A DNA stretch of 64,000 nt from Condylostoma magnum (lineage: Eukaryota > Ciliophora > Heterotrichea > Heterotrichida > Condylostomatidae): positions 1-64,000 of the forward strand of contig CAKKTI010000019.1 in assembly GCA_920105805.1 (NCBI GenBank), in the 5' to 3' direction. A program made the position numbers and the translations under genes. This document shows, one piece after another, positions 32,877 to 44,863 of the stretch (the stretch's first letter is position 1; the number at the start of each line of letters is the position of its first letter). The notes below the pieces were generated by a model. That model was given only the letters and a program-made list of their open reading frames with translations. It was not told where the DNA came from and ran no database searches.

Positions 32877-34126
32877 TTAAAGTACAGATCTATTAAGAAC
32901 TCTTGTGTTTTTACTTTGAAAACGCTTGTTTCTGGATAGCTTTGAGGGAAGTGTTGGGATTAGACTAGACTGGTTATAGCTGCCTTGAAACAATCTCACT
33001 TTTGGATGTTTTTCCACCTTTTTCATGTTTAGAATATTAGGTCTGTATTGATTTAAGTCTTCATATGAGTTGCTTTAGTTTAAGAATTTTATCGTACTTT
33101 GAATCTTTTAGCTCATGTATATTTATCTTTACTTAACAAATTTTAGCTGTCTTACTGCAATAGGAGAAATTTTACTCTTAATAGAACTAGGAATAATGTG
33201 TTTATCTGTATTCATATACTAAATATTTTTAATCTATGAGTCATCTATCTTTCTCTCCCTTTAGAACCTTCACCTCGATTTCAACTTAGCAAGAGAGCTT
33301 ACATTAGTAATCATATTCCTAGGCAAGTACTGTCTAAAAAGAGTAGATGGAATGCAGTATGCCTGTACCTTAGTAAGACATAATAAGGAGTAAGGTGACG
33401 CTGTTAATTCTTTATTTTCACATACTCACATTCCCTTAGACAAAACTCCAAAATTATACTTAGAAATGGTCTTACATACATTCTACTGATTACTCAAGAA
33501 CTTCTACTGATAAATTTCTCCTTAAATGATTAAATAAGTCCACTGAGAAATCTAATTCTCCCTAACAATATAACTTCCTTACAAAAACTCCTAAAACGTG
33601 AACAGTTTACTTACTCTCCTCTTAAGCTGCAACATCTGCCTTTAAAACTCTTAATACCACTGCTCAAGACAACTAATAACCTACTAATCCTACTCAGACA
33701 GCTCAATCGTATGTGAATACTGAATAAGCTTAGTCCTTCCAATTTTGACAAGTCAGGAATTCGACTAAAACATGACTTTCTCAAGACAGGTCTGCTTATT
33801 TACAAAAATATCAATATACCCAATACTTCCAAACTTCTGCACTTCAACTTCCTCAGCATCCCTTACTTCTACCACCTGTCCCTACAGCAATATATAAAAA
33901 TCCTAGCAGTCCTCCCAGGCACTTTCCTTTTTCACCTTCACAACCTTCATTTACTTAGCAATCTAATTACCCTTACCTTAAATCAACACTCTTAATCAAG
34001 CATCTTCAAGTGTCTTTACTTCTCAAAAAGAGGCCTTATATCATTCATAAACACAGCTTAAAACTCCGCCTCCTCCAGCCCCCCCTTTTCCCTTAACCTC
34101 CTAATCAATTTTCTCAAAAATCCCAT
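32877..34126 (-). CDS. Cyclic nucleotide-binding domain protein, with one tiny intron
   Basis: A predicted 411-aa protein once 14 nt (33963-33976) are removed. The first cNMP-binding domain is RPLFEKQRHLKMLDQECWFK|IAKQMKVVKV, then DFYILLQGQVVEV. A second, partial one is seen in LQGSYIVRENQISQWTYLII followed by QGEIYQQK. No kinase domain follows, and the C-terminus is a basic tail with many Ser. It may be a regulatory protein of the PKA-R or POPDC-like kind. The phosphate-binding cassette of the first domain is poorly conserved, so nucleotide binding is uncertain. It lies between eS12 and the TBC gene with gaps of 15 and 20 nt. Confidence 0.7.
33963..33976 (-). other. Candidate 14-nt spliceosomal intron
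   Basis: On the minus strand the bases are GTAAGGGTAATTAG. The upstream frame (QECWFK) and the downstream frame (IAKQMKVVKV) join only if 14 (or 14 plus a multiple of 3) bases are removed. The joined peptide then follows the cNMP-domain pattern without gap. GTAAG and TTAG fit splice-site consensus. A real frameshift or base-calling error would be the alternative. Confidence 0.6.
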
Positions 34127-34141
34127 TATGTTAACCTAAAA

Positions 34142-34564
34142 CTAATTCTGCTCGTTAGTATAGTCGATAACCCGCTTAAAAGCTGGAGTTTCCTCGTCGA
34201 TGTTAGTCACTACGACACACGAACATTTTACAGTTTTCCTAGCAGTGCCGTCAAGATCGTACTTACAAAGCCCAGCCCACTCACCTAGTACTTCTCTATT
34301 AGAAACTTTAAAAATTTTAACTCCTCTCTCGGCGCATAGAGCTGTTATTAAGTTCTTGTAGTCTTTGTTATCACAGTTATCAGCCAATAAGCAAAGTCGG
34401 GCATCTTGTCTATCTATTGCTCTCGCAGCTTCGTTTACTCCTATAGAAAGTCCGTCGCTGTGCTTGGCCTTTTTTAGCACTTGTTGCACTGCGTCGAAAA
34501 TGTCTAATTCTTCCTCTTCTTCTGGAACGTCAACTTATGCTTCTTGGTTGTCACTGTCACTCAT
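34142..34564 (-). CDS. RPS12: Ribosomal protein eS12
   Basis: A predicted 140-aa protein of the small ribosomal subunit, L7Ae-like fold. Landmarks are AVQQVLKKAKHSDGLSIGVN, CLLADNCDNKDYKNLITALC, GVKIFKVSNREVLGEWAGLC and the C-terminal CSCVVVTNIDEET. The N-terminal extension is acidic (VPEEEEELDIFDA), as in other eukaryotes. It is highly readable with few reassigned codons (one TAA), as expected for a strongly expressed gene. The stop is TAG followed by TTT and another TAG. Confidence 0.95.
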
Positions 34565-34837
34565 TTTTATCCTTTAAAATGAATTTTAGGGTTTTAGGGG
34601 GTATTGGGTTAAATTGGAGAGTTGGGGTGATTGTTTAGGAGGCTGTAAGTGTGCAAGTTGCAAAAAATACAGAGGCTATTGATGTTTTTATATACTGGAA
34701 ATTTAAGTTCAATATAAACTAGTTTCTTGTGCATCTGACATAACTGAGTTACTGTGCTTTTGATAAGCTGTTCACTAGGAATGATAAGTCCATTTTTGTA
34801 GTTTTCTTATAAAAATATTTTAAATATTTAACTTATA

Positions 34838-35581
34838 ATGTCTTACCCTTCAACCCAGCCTTAAGATTAACTCAATGTTTCCTAAAAACTCAAAACAGGT
34901 CCATGGACCCAAGAAGAAGACAAAGCAATCATAAATTTAGTATAACAAAACGGCCCTTATAAATGAACTCATATAGCCGAGCAGCTTCCAGGACGTATAG
35001 GAAAACAATGCCGTGAACGTTGGCATAACCACCTTAACCCGTAAATCAACAAACTTCCCTGGGAGCTTAATGAAGAGTGGCTTCTTTACCTTCTACATAA
35101 GAACTTAGGTAATAGATGGGCGTAAATAACCAAGTATCTCCCAGGCAGAACTGATAATGGTATAAAAAATCACTGGAATAGCACAATGCGTAAAAGACTG
35201 TAATAATTTGACTAGTAATACGAAAAACTTGTGGAACAGCACGGCCACTTTCTAAGTAATCATATATGCCAAGATTCTCCAATTGAGTAATTTGCAAATG
35301 TATAGAAAAGGGGCAGGCGGGCTATTGAAAATAACGAAAATGTTTTATGCCTAAAGGCATATAATAAAATCCTATAGAACGCTATAAGAGGAAAATCATA
35401 AAAATCGCCAAAAAGGGAGAATTATACATACCAGGACACTACTCCTAAAAGACCCTCATTACGAAGTATCAACAGTAACATTTCTAGTATAGCCCCTACT
35501 CCCTCAAAAGCATCAATTTACTTTAGTCCAAGTTGTATGTTAAACTTAGAGTCTCCAGATAAGAATTGAGTAGTAAATTAG
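34838..35581 (+). CDS. R2R3-MYB DNA-binding protein
   Basis: A predicted 247-aa protein with two MYB repeats right after a short N-terminus. R2 is GPWTQEEDKAIINLVQQNGP, ending in IGKQCRERWHNHLNP, and R3 is LPWELNEEWLLYLLHKNLG with TDNGIKNHWNSTMRKR. The Trp of KWTHIAEQ is TGA. Such proteins act as transcription factors. The rest is polar, with SPKRENY and TPKRPSLRS sites that could be CDK targets. The end is uncertain: TGA at 35567 or TAG at 35579, just before the convergent gene's stop at 35592. Confidence 0.88.
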
Positions 35582-35591
35582 CCATTTAATA

Positions 35592-36761
35592 CTAAGCTTC
35601 ACTATCATCGTCTATACTAATAAAGCTTTCCTCCTCTTCGTCTTGACTATTGTATTGATCTTTATCATAAGGTGAACGTCGGATTGATGATAACTCCTCA
35701 AAAGTGTCTTTTTGATCTTCTCTTGTTTACCTTTTAGAATGGTGGGATCAACGTATGTGATTCTTCGGGCTAGAAGTGTTTATGTTTATAGTCGTTACTT
35801 TCTTAGGCTTATGTTAACTCTTTTTTAACTTGGTTGTGTGAGGCTTATTAGGAGAGTAAGCTAGAATTATTGTTTTTGGCTTTCTTATTCTAGGCCTTTA
35901 AGTATTATCTGATTTTTACTTATTTTACTCCTTTTTCTTGCTTTAAACCCATTTCCTGAATTCCTTATTTGCTTTCATCTTTTTCTGCTTCTATTCAATC
36001 TCCTTGCATTTCTAGTAGTGCAGTTTGTTTTCCTTTTCAATTCTTTCTTATTGTTTCTAATGTTTAAGTTATTTCAAGCTGTCCTAAAGCCATGATTTGA
36101 ACTGGTTTTCAGCCTACTTTTTACGTAGTTCCTTTTAACTCTTCTATTACCTTTTATCATTTCTTTTTTAGCGTTTTTACTGATTCTTCTCTCTAGTCTT
36201 CTATTTCAATCATTGTCTTAAACACTAGTCTTTATATCTTTCCTTAGTAGCCTTTTAATCCGCTTCTGATATAATTTTTTTCTCGTATTCTATTAAATAA
36301 GCTTCTTATGTCAACTTCCTTACCAATCTCTCCTCAGCTAGCTTCATTCTTTTCCAATCCTCATAACAAAGCTTCTTTCCAGGGCTTTTATCAGCTTCAA
36401 TTGACAATTTCTGCAGAAGTTTTAAGGGAAATTCCTTTTACTCCTCAATGTAATCTTCATCCCGCTTTAAATTGGTTGATTGCTTTTTAAACGGCTCTTT
36501 TAACTCGAATTCACAAGCAAGGTATTAAGAGTTATCATACCCGTATCATCCCTTAGACAGTCTTTTCCTTACTGTTTTATCAATCGCATATTTGATTTTT
36601 TAAGGTAACTCGAACTATGAAAAGCTGTTTTAGTAGGATATTTGGTGAGATTTTAGAGCACGGAAATACTCCTCAGATGCTATTCTTTTAGGTGGGCTGC
36701 TAGCCCAGTTGAATTCTACGGTTTAGTTTTAGGATTAATTGACTGAATGAAGCCCTAACAT
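35592..36761 (-). CDS. CCDC34: CCDC34-like coiled-coil protein
   Basis: A predicted 389-aa protein with a long highly charged helix from about residue 110 to 310 (for example KKQAENQFKSWLQDSLKQLK). It contains two Phe-x-x-Trp-Leu/Val units, NQFKSWLQ and KEFRKWVQSKKKEQ, the hallmark of the CCDC34 domain. The N-terminus MLGLHSVNQSQNQTVEFNWA is polar, and the C-terminus is basic then acidic (DEEEESFISIDDDSEA). CCDC34 proteins occur in ciliated cells and are needed for sperm flagella in mammals. The name is by motif only. Confidence 0.6.
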
Positions 36762-36869
36762 GTAAATTTTATTTATTCTAATACATTTTAAACTATTTTG
36801 TGTATATTATTAGAATTTAGTGTAATTTGTATCGTATTTGTAGTGGAATAAATTATCAAAATTATTATA

Positions 36870-38219
36870 CTAAACATTTGATGAGAGGTTATTTAGTTGA
36901 TGGCTTTCATCTTCAACTACACTACTTTCAATAAAGCCTTAAATTTCCCTTGCTCTTTGTATGCTATTTGGTTGTGTAAAATCAGGCTATTCCTATTCAT
37001 TCAGATTTCCTTTGCAAACTGGGCAAAACTGTATAAAAATTACACAAGAACTTTTAATCCACTCATCAATACAAGATTCATGAAAAATATGAAGACACCC
37101 TAAGATTCTTACAAATTGACCTTATTCAAAACTATCTAAGCATATAGAACAACACCCTATTTCTTCATCTGATGCGCTATGATCACCCTAATATTCTCTT
37201 ACTGGGAATTTTTCAGAAATTTTACAATTAATTTAGCTTACTTCTTCATAGCTACTAACTCTAGTAATGTGATATTTCTTGAAAATAACATATGACCCTA
37301 CTCCTATGCATATAATCATTAATGAAATTATCCCATATACAGCGAAATTAGGTATACCGATATCTGTTAGATTTTAAGAATCGTCTACTTAGCTTATCTT
37401 TACATTTACTATAGATGGCTTATTATATTAATTGTAAATAGCTAAATACTAGATCGTTCTAGTCTACTAACTGTTATTATATTCATATGAGATTTTATCT
37501 TCTACATCTTAATACATGCTCTAGTAATTATCAAAGAACGGTAAACTTTAGTCGTATTATAACTAATAAATCTAAAAAACCTGTACTTTTCCTTGTTTAA
37601 CATCTACTTAAACATTGACAGTTTGTTCACTTTTAGGTAGAACTATTGGAAAATATCCTTCTTATTAAAGCGATATTTCATACTAGTTATCAATATGACC
37701 GTATTGTCCTTAAATAGAACAGCCAACGCCAAAATACCCCTGATTACATTCACAGTCTTGATTTTCATCGCATGACCCATTTCCACTGCAATTCATATTA
37801 CATATAGGATATTAAGCTGATCTTAGGCTAATTTTGATATCTGTTACCTCTAAAAAGTGAATAGACACATATTAATCTCAACTATACTAAATTTCATCTT
37901 TCCGTAGAGATATACTGAAATTTCCTTTATTTAAAAATCTACCTTTGTGATCAATCTTTGCCCCAACTAGAGCTTGTAACTATTGGGAATAGTAAGGCAA
38001 TTGGCCCTGTGAATATGCTAGAGTAACATTTTTGGCTACTTGCTCAGAAAGTTGGAGCTCAATTAGATTGTACTCTTTTCTGTCTTTAAAATCTAGTTTA
38101 AAGCTTTGTATTGGAGGAATCATGCTCTACTCTATGGGTTAATCCTCTATAAGCCAATTATATTCTTACGAAAGGGCTTCTACGATGAGGATGATAAAAA
38201 TTAGTGAACTGTATACCAT
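36870..38219 (-). CDS. Membrane RING-H2 ubiquitin ligase with EGF-like ectodomain
   Basis: A predicted 449-aa single-pass protein. A signal peptide (VYSSLIFIILIVEALS) is followed by a luminal or extracellular part of about 300 aa with one EGF-like unit (CNMNCSGNGSCDENQDCECN, then QGYFGVGC), a membrane helix (FAVYGIISLMIICIGVGSYV), and a cytosolic RING-H2 finger (CCSICLDSFEQG...GCLHIFHESCIDEW...FCPVC). The layout resembles goliath/PA-TM-RING ligases, with EGF in place of PA. It likely ubiquitinates membrane cargo in the endosomal system. It ends LNNLSSNV at TAG. Confidence 0.85.
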
Positions 38220-38559
38220 ATTTTAAATACAGATACTTTAAAAGATAAAATATCAAAAATTTCCTGTTTTATTTACTTTGAACTTTATTTCAGAATTACT
38301 GTAGATTTAATTAAATTTTTGAATATAAATAATTGAATTACTATTCCAAAAGGTTGAATTAATTTGATGATTATTACAACATTTCTTATTAACATTTAAG
38401 ATTTGAGTAAATTTATTAACTATTCAATTTCCTGTAAAATATACTTTGATATATTAATAAATGCTTTATAGGAAAATTATAAAGTACAAAATACCATTAT
38501 ATTTAATACATAATTTAACAAATGTCTAACTTTACTTAAAAGCTGTAAACTAATACTAA
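38220..38559. other. Intergenic stretch
   Basis: Very AT-rich, between two minus-strand genes. It may hold the RING gene's promoter and the 3' end of the gene at 38560. I see no other feature. Confidence 0.5.
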
Positions 38560-38844
38560 CTAAGAATCTCTATGAAAATACTTATCAAAAAGATACTTTT
38601 TCACAAATGCTTCCATTTTTTAAGTGTTTTGTATGTCAGTATAATGTCTACCCTTATCCCCTTTTACAATGCATCTTATAATCCTAATTTAAAATTACCT
38701 TTTATTGACTCTTATTACCTCTTTTAATCCAATTTCAAATCCATCAGATTCCAGCTACTCAAAAAATACTTTGCCTACTTTCTTTACTATTGCCTTCACA
38801 AAGCTTCTAAACTACATATCAGATGTTCTTTGCTAATCTGCCAT
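38560..38844 (-). CDS. Hypothetical small protein (94-109 aa)
   Basis: It begins MADQQRTSDMQFRSFVKAIV and holds KKVGKVFFEQLESDGFEIG, then a basic segment RQFQIRIIRCIVKGDKGRHY. It is evenly charged and compact, like a small globular domain. The stop is either TAG TTA after FHRDS (38560) or TAA at 38515. No family recognised. Confidence 0.5.
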
Positions 38845-38958
38845 TATTATTAGTTAATAAAAAGGTTTGGAATGAGATATACTCAGATTACTGTATCTAA
38901 TATTAAATCATTTTTCTAGAACACTTCCTAAAACAATTTAACGAAAAAATTACATTAG

Positions 38959-39336
38959 TTAAATATCAAAACACTGTGATTCTTGACTTAGACTTTCTAA
39001 CTCAACAAAAATAGGCAATCGTCTGAACTTATCATATGAGTTATGTCGACTTATATCAGTAGAGCTTGATGCTGTCTTAATTGTAGGCCTTAAACACTTA
39101 AGAGAATCATCGTTTTATAGTTACATCTGTTTTAGGATCTTAGACCTTTTATCTTAATCTTCTCTTAATTCGAAATATCCATGAGCAAAGGTGCATTTGT
39201 CACCAAACTCACAATATCCGTTCTCCCAGTTCTTGCATACTTCCGTTTTATATCTGTAAGCTTATTGAGGAGGCTTGGGGGCTTTTTTTGCGGACTTAAG
39301 GCAAGTAGTTTTACGATTATTTCTAAAGGGTTTCAT
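38959..39336 (-). CDS. CCCH zinc finger protein (tristetraprolin-like finger)
   Basis: A predicted 125-aa protein with one CX8CX5CX3H finger: [20 protein letters not shown] followed by TFAHG. The lead YKTE and the spacing are those of TIS11/tristetraprolin fingers, which bind AU-rich RNA and promote decay. Animal TTP has two such fingers; here there is one. A basic N-terminus ([18 protein letters not shown]) and a Ser-rich C-terminal part surround it. The stop is TAA after CFDI. Confidence 0.82.
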
Positions 39337-39693
39337 TTTTTATATTTAGTTTAAGAGGGAAAGTACGTATTTAAATTTTAAATTTGGAGGGATATTTATG
39401 AATATCAAAATTTAAATGTGATTTAAGGAATTAATGATAAGAGGTGTACAGATTAACTACTTTAAATTAGTAAGAGGCATTTGGTTGTTTCTAAAATTAA
39501 CTTTTTGTATACAAGGATAAACTAGTCTGAAATTAGGACAATTTTGGAGTTGCCTAAAGCTTTGTTTTTAGCATACACCATGTTTAATTGTAAATCTATG
39601 CATTATAGTTAACGTTTTGTGTATAACTACTGGTAAAATAATAATGTATGCAAAAACAAGACTTTTAAAATATACAGTAATATATGAGTTTTA
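39337..39693. other. Intergenic stretch
   Basis: AT-rich, upstream of the CCCH gene on the minus strand. No coding frame stands out and I see no structured element. Confidence 0.5.
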
Positions 39694-40452
39694 TTAACAC
39701 CAATTATTAAAATTTATTTTGTTACTACCTTTATATCAATCAAGTCTAGATTTTCTAGCTTTAACATACAATTATGGCATAATGAACGGCTTTATCTGAT
39801 CTGTTGTAATGTTAGCAACGACTAACTAAAACGCATTATTTACATAATGTGAGCTTACTTCATTGATTACAATATTACTAAAGTTTATCTCTCCATTTTC
39901 ATTCATTTCAACTTCAGAAGTTCCTCTTAAAATACTTTTTCCGGATAAACTTTTATTCAAATAACATGGAGGATTATCCATAGTAAAGATTCCTATCTAA
40001 AATCTGGAATTATCCTGGCTATAGTAAGGTTATCCAAACTCATCAATCAAGAAACATTTCATACTAAATCCTTTTTCTTTATATTTGATCATTGTAAAAT
40101 TTTATGAAGCAAGTCTAATGTAGCCTTGAAAACCATTTTTACTGGCGGTTTCGAATGCTTGTCTTATTAGAGAATTATTATGCATCTATATGCTATTTTT
40201 GGAGTTAAGAATAGATCTGCTAGCTGACTACTACACAATATCTATCATTTTGTCTAAGTCCTACTCCATCTGATGATTTTCTTCGATTAAACTATCTATT
40301 ATCTACTAATTTCTTTATAAAACACCAACAACTTATTGATCTTATTGCGGAGCATAAGGCATGTAAGAGTACTATTGTGGAACCATTCCATTATAATAGT
40401 TCTATCCATACTAATTCATAAAATACTGATAATTTTATCAATTCTACGACAT
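39694..40452 (-). CDS. Conserved-looking hypothetical with Gln-rich N-terminus
   Basis: A predicted 252-aa protein. The first 50 residues are Gln/Tyr/Asn/Met-rich (MSQNWQNYQYFMNQYGQ), then a short coiled coil (IIDSLIEENHQMEQDLDKM), then a beta-rich domain (GFQGYIRLASQNFTMIKYKE ... GEINFSNIVINEVSSHYVNN) ending KPFIMPQLYVKARKSRLDW. That end looks like a small beta-sandwich, possibly DNA-binding, but I cannot name it. The stop is TAA TAA at 39694, or TGA at 39736 just before the last Trp. Confidence 0.55.
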
Positions 40453-40517
40453 TTAATTATTATATGCTTTTTATAAATAATAAATATCAGAACTTCATAT
40501 ATTGAAAGTAAAACACA

Positions 40518-40814
40518 ATGCATAGTGGTAATTGCTCACTTCTACAAGGATTAGAAAATAAGAGTTAAAATTTAGTTTTATAAACGTGGACATGGTAAAA
40601 GAGTTGCTTGTTCTGCAACTATAGCACTAAGACTCTTACAGACATAAGTACACTGCTAAACAATACAAATCTGAGAAATGAAAGAGGGCTTACTTTAATA
40701 GAACTATAGTAAGCAGGGACACTAAGAACTGTTGGAATCTAAGTTGATCACAGCCTGGCTAATAACACTTTATCCCTTGAAGCCTAAGAAGGAGTTAATT
40801 TACAATCTATATAA
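40518..40814 (+). CDS. Small protein, possibly an eL13-like fragment
   Basis: A predicted 98-aa reading beginning MHSGNCSLLQGLENKSQN. Its second half, GLTLIELQQAGTLRTVGIQV followed by DHSLANNTLSLEA, recalls ribosomal protein eL13 (G-F-T-L-x-E-L-x-x-A-G ... R-T-I-G-I-x-V-D-H). The rest does not, and the protein is half the length of eL13. All three frames here look protein-like, so the call is weak. It ends TAA TAA five bases before the glutaredoxin ATG. Confidence 0.35.
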
Positions 40815-40819
40815 TAAAT

Positions 40820-41140
40820 ATGTCCTTACGCGAGTAAATTGAATCTGATATAAGAAACAACAGTATCTAATTCTACAGCAAGACCTACTGTGGTTTCTGT
40901 GGCCAGGCTAAGCAAGTACTGAACAAACTTGGAGTGTAATTCAATGTAGTAGAACTTGACCAGACAAGCAATGGCGACCAGATTCAGCAAGAGCTTGCTT
41001 CTATTACTTAACAACGCACTGTTCCTAACATCTTTATTGCAGGCTAACATATAGGAGGATGCAGTGAGCTTTAAGATAAATTGAGATCAGGACAAGTTCA
41101 AGAAATTTTGAGATCCAACAACATTTCTTTTAGTGGTTAG
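40820..41140 (+). CDS. Glutaredoxin
   Basis: A predicted 106-aa thiol oxidoreductase that uses glutathione to reduce disulfides or glutathionylated proteins. The active site is CGFC at residues 24-27 (usually CPYC), the cis-Pro is in TVPNIFI, and the glutathione site GG is in IGGCSEL. The fold is complete and there is no targeting peptide, so it is probably cytosolic. Gly instead of Pro in the active site is unusual and may change redox potential. It stops at TAG TTA, 19 nt before the CDPK ATG. Confidence 0.92.
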
Positions 41141-41159
41141 TTACATTAGATTTTATAAA

Positions 41160-42563
<1,404 letters not shown>

Positions 42564-42574
42564 TAGTAATTAAA

Positions 42575-43765
42575 ATGTGGTCAAAATTGAGAAGTTCATT
42601 GAGAAGATTCTCCACTGTGCTTTTAACTGAGGATCAATTAGCTTTGAGGGAATCGGCGTATAAAATCAGTCAGGATGTTATAGCGCCTAAGGCTGCTTAG
42701 ATAGACAAGGAGAATTACTTGTAAATGGACACTATTTGGCCTAAATTAGGTGAAATGGGCCTATTAGGGGTAACTTGCCCTGAGAAATACGGAGGAAGTG
42801 ATCTGGGGTATCTCGAGCATGTCCTGATTACTGAGGAAATCAGTAGAGCTTCAGGTAGTGTTGGACTTTCTTATATAGCTCACTCCAATCTATGTCTTAA
42901 TCAAATTGTTTTAAATGGAAGTGAAGAGCAAAAGGAAAAATATCTACCAAAATTGTGTACTGGAGAGCATATTGGAGCACTTGCTATGAGTGAGTATAAT
43001 TCCGGAAGTGATGTTGTGTCTATGAGTTTAGCTGCTGTTGAAAAAGAGGGAGGATATGTATTGAATGGAACTAAAATGTGGATCACTAATGGCCCAGATG
43101 CAGATGTACTGGTTGTTTATGCTAAAACTGATCCAAAAGCTGGGTCAAAAGGAATAACAGCCTTTTTGGTAGAAAAAACCTTTGAAGGATTTTCTACTAG
43201 TGCAAAGCTTGATAAATTAGGCATGAGGGGATCAAATACATGTGAGTTGGTTTTTGAGAATTGTTTTGTCCCCAAAGAGAACATCTTAGGATAACTAAAC
43301 AAAGGAGTGTATGTACTTATGACTGGACTTAATTATGAGAGATTACTTTTATCAGCAGGGCCAATAGGACTAATGCAAGCAGCAGTCGACGTTGTATTCC
43401 CTTATGTGAACTAAAGAAAACAGTTTAATCAAAAACTAATAAACTTTTAAATGATATAAGACAAAGTAGCCCAAATGTATACAAGTTTAGCTAGTAGTAG
43501 AGCATTTGCGTATGCAACAGCAATGAGTGCAGATTAAAAAAGAGCCGATAATAAGGACTGTGCTAGTGTATTTTTGTACACTTCATAGTAATCGGTTCAG
43601 TTATTATCAGAAGCTATTTAATGCCTAGGTGGATATGGGTATACTAATGACTTTCCTTTAGGAAGGATATGGAGAGATTGCAAACTGTATGAAATTGGAG
43701 GAGGCACAAATGAAATAAGAAAATTGATTATTGCAAGAGAGATTGAAAAAGAGTATTCTGATTAG
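42575..43765 (+). CDS. IVD: Isovaleryl-CoA dehydrogenase (acyl-CoA dehydrogenase family)
   Basis: A predicted 396-aa flavoenzyme. The N-terminus [14 protein letters not shown] is a typical mitochondrial presequence. Family signatures are [58 protein letters not shown], and the C-terminal [20 protein letters not shown] then [13 protein letters not shown]. The order and the [13 protein letters not shown] segment favour isovaleryl-CoA dehydrogenase, the third step of leucine breakdown, over short-chain enzymes. It ends IEKEYSD at TAG, five bases before the convergent gene's stop. Confidence 0.9.
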
Positions 43766-43770
43766 TTTTA

Positions 43771-44445
43771 TTAATCCCAGCCTGTTAAATCAAAGCTTTC
43801 ATTGTTTTTATTTATTTTTGGAAATTTCACTTGTTGCTTTATAGGGCTTTTCTTCTGTTTAAGTGATCTTCGAGATGTTTACGGAAATTTTGTTGGCTTT
43901 ATTGAAGGTTTTTCTATTTCCGGCTTTTTGTTTAATATAAGATGTGCATATTTGTCTTTATACTTTTTATCTTGTGCTAGTATCATTGGATTTTGAATCT
44001 TCATAGGGGAACTTTTTATTTTATTTTAATTTCTAGGGACTTAAAGCTGTACAATTTTTCTAGTAGTATGGGATCTATAAACAGTAGTTTATCTCAATTT
44101 TACAGGTGAATTATGCTATGTTAAAGGCTAATTCACTCTTTTAGTCTTCTTTTTATAATTAACAGTTTGAAATTGATAAGAAGGCATAAATCTGTTCTTG
44201 ATTGAAATAACCTTTTAATCCAGCATAAATTATTGTCTTATTAAATTATCAAAGATTTTATCGTTTTATTGGTGGTATGATTTTACATTTAATTCTGGGT
44301 GATTCTTAGATGCTAAATTTAGTAGTTTTCAAAGAGAATTGTTGTTTTGTTAGCGCAGTGGTTGGACTTTCAAAGAGCCTTCAGATTAGCTATATCCATT
44401 CACGTATTAAGAGAATTATTAGCGAGTTGGGGTTTATTTTCACAT
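43771..44445 (-). CDS. Hypothetical Lys/Gln-rich basic protein (224 aa)
   Basis: It begins MWKQTPTRQQFSQYVNGYSQ. Basic throughout, with KSYHQQNDKIFDNLIRQQFM in the middle and a very Lys/Pro-rich end (KKPEIEKPSIKPTKFPQ, LKQKKSPIKQQVKFPK). The frame is continuous over 675 nt and is the only one with this even composition. The stop is TAA TAA. The motif-poor, basic, proline-containing tail suggests a microtubule- or nucleic-acid-binding protein, but nothing is recognisable. Confidence 0.6.
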
Positions 44446-44627
44446 GTTTTTGTATTATGAATAGTAGAATATTTTTGAAAATAACTCAAGTTCCACCTAA
44501 ATTATATGCAGTTATATTGTGTAAAAATAGATATAAATTAGGATACTATCCTCATAGTTTGTAATGAAAGCTCACATATACTCAAAAGAAATTAAAATGG
44601 TCATTTAAAAAGCTATAACAATTAACT

Positions 44628-44855
44628 ATGAAGGCCTTGCATATGAATTTTATTATTTTAATAGAAATACTTTTATTATACGTCTTCTTTACTATACAGC
44701 ATTTCTAACTAATTCAAAGCACCTATGAAATAACTGATTTTGCATACAAGGCGCCTTTTCTTCTTTCCACCTTTGAAAATAACACCTATCTCACTACAAA
44801 AGCATACATAATCACAGCTTTCTATAATCTCTATAAAAACATTTTCCTACCATAA
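44628..44855 (+). CDS. Small membrane-anchored protein, unknown
   Basis: A predicted 75-aa protein: a signal anchor (NFIILIEILLLYVFFTI) after MKALHM, then a polar part with aromatic residues (YEITDFAYKAPFLL, YIITAFYNLYKNIFLP) and one N-glycosylation-like site. The TAA stop is 8 nt before the dynamin-like ATG. It is too short for homology by eye. Confidence 0.5.
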
Positions 44856-44863
44856 AATATAAA

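Noticed and set aside
43802-44564. Hydrophobic plus-strand ORFs downstream of the acyl-CoA dehydrogenase
   Set aside because: They are antisense to the continuous basic protein frame at 43771-44445, and hydrophobicity is the expected complement of a Lys-rich frame.
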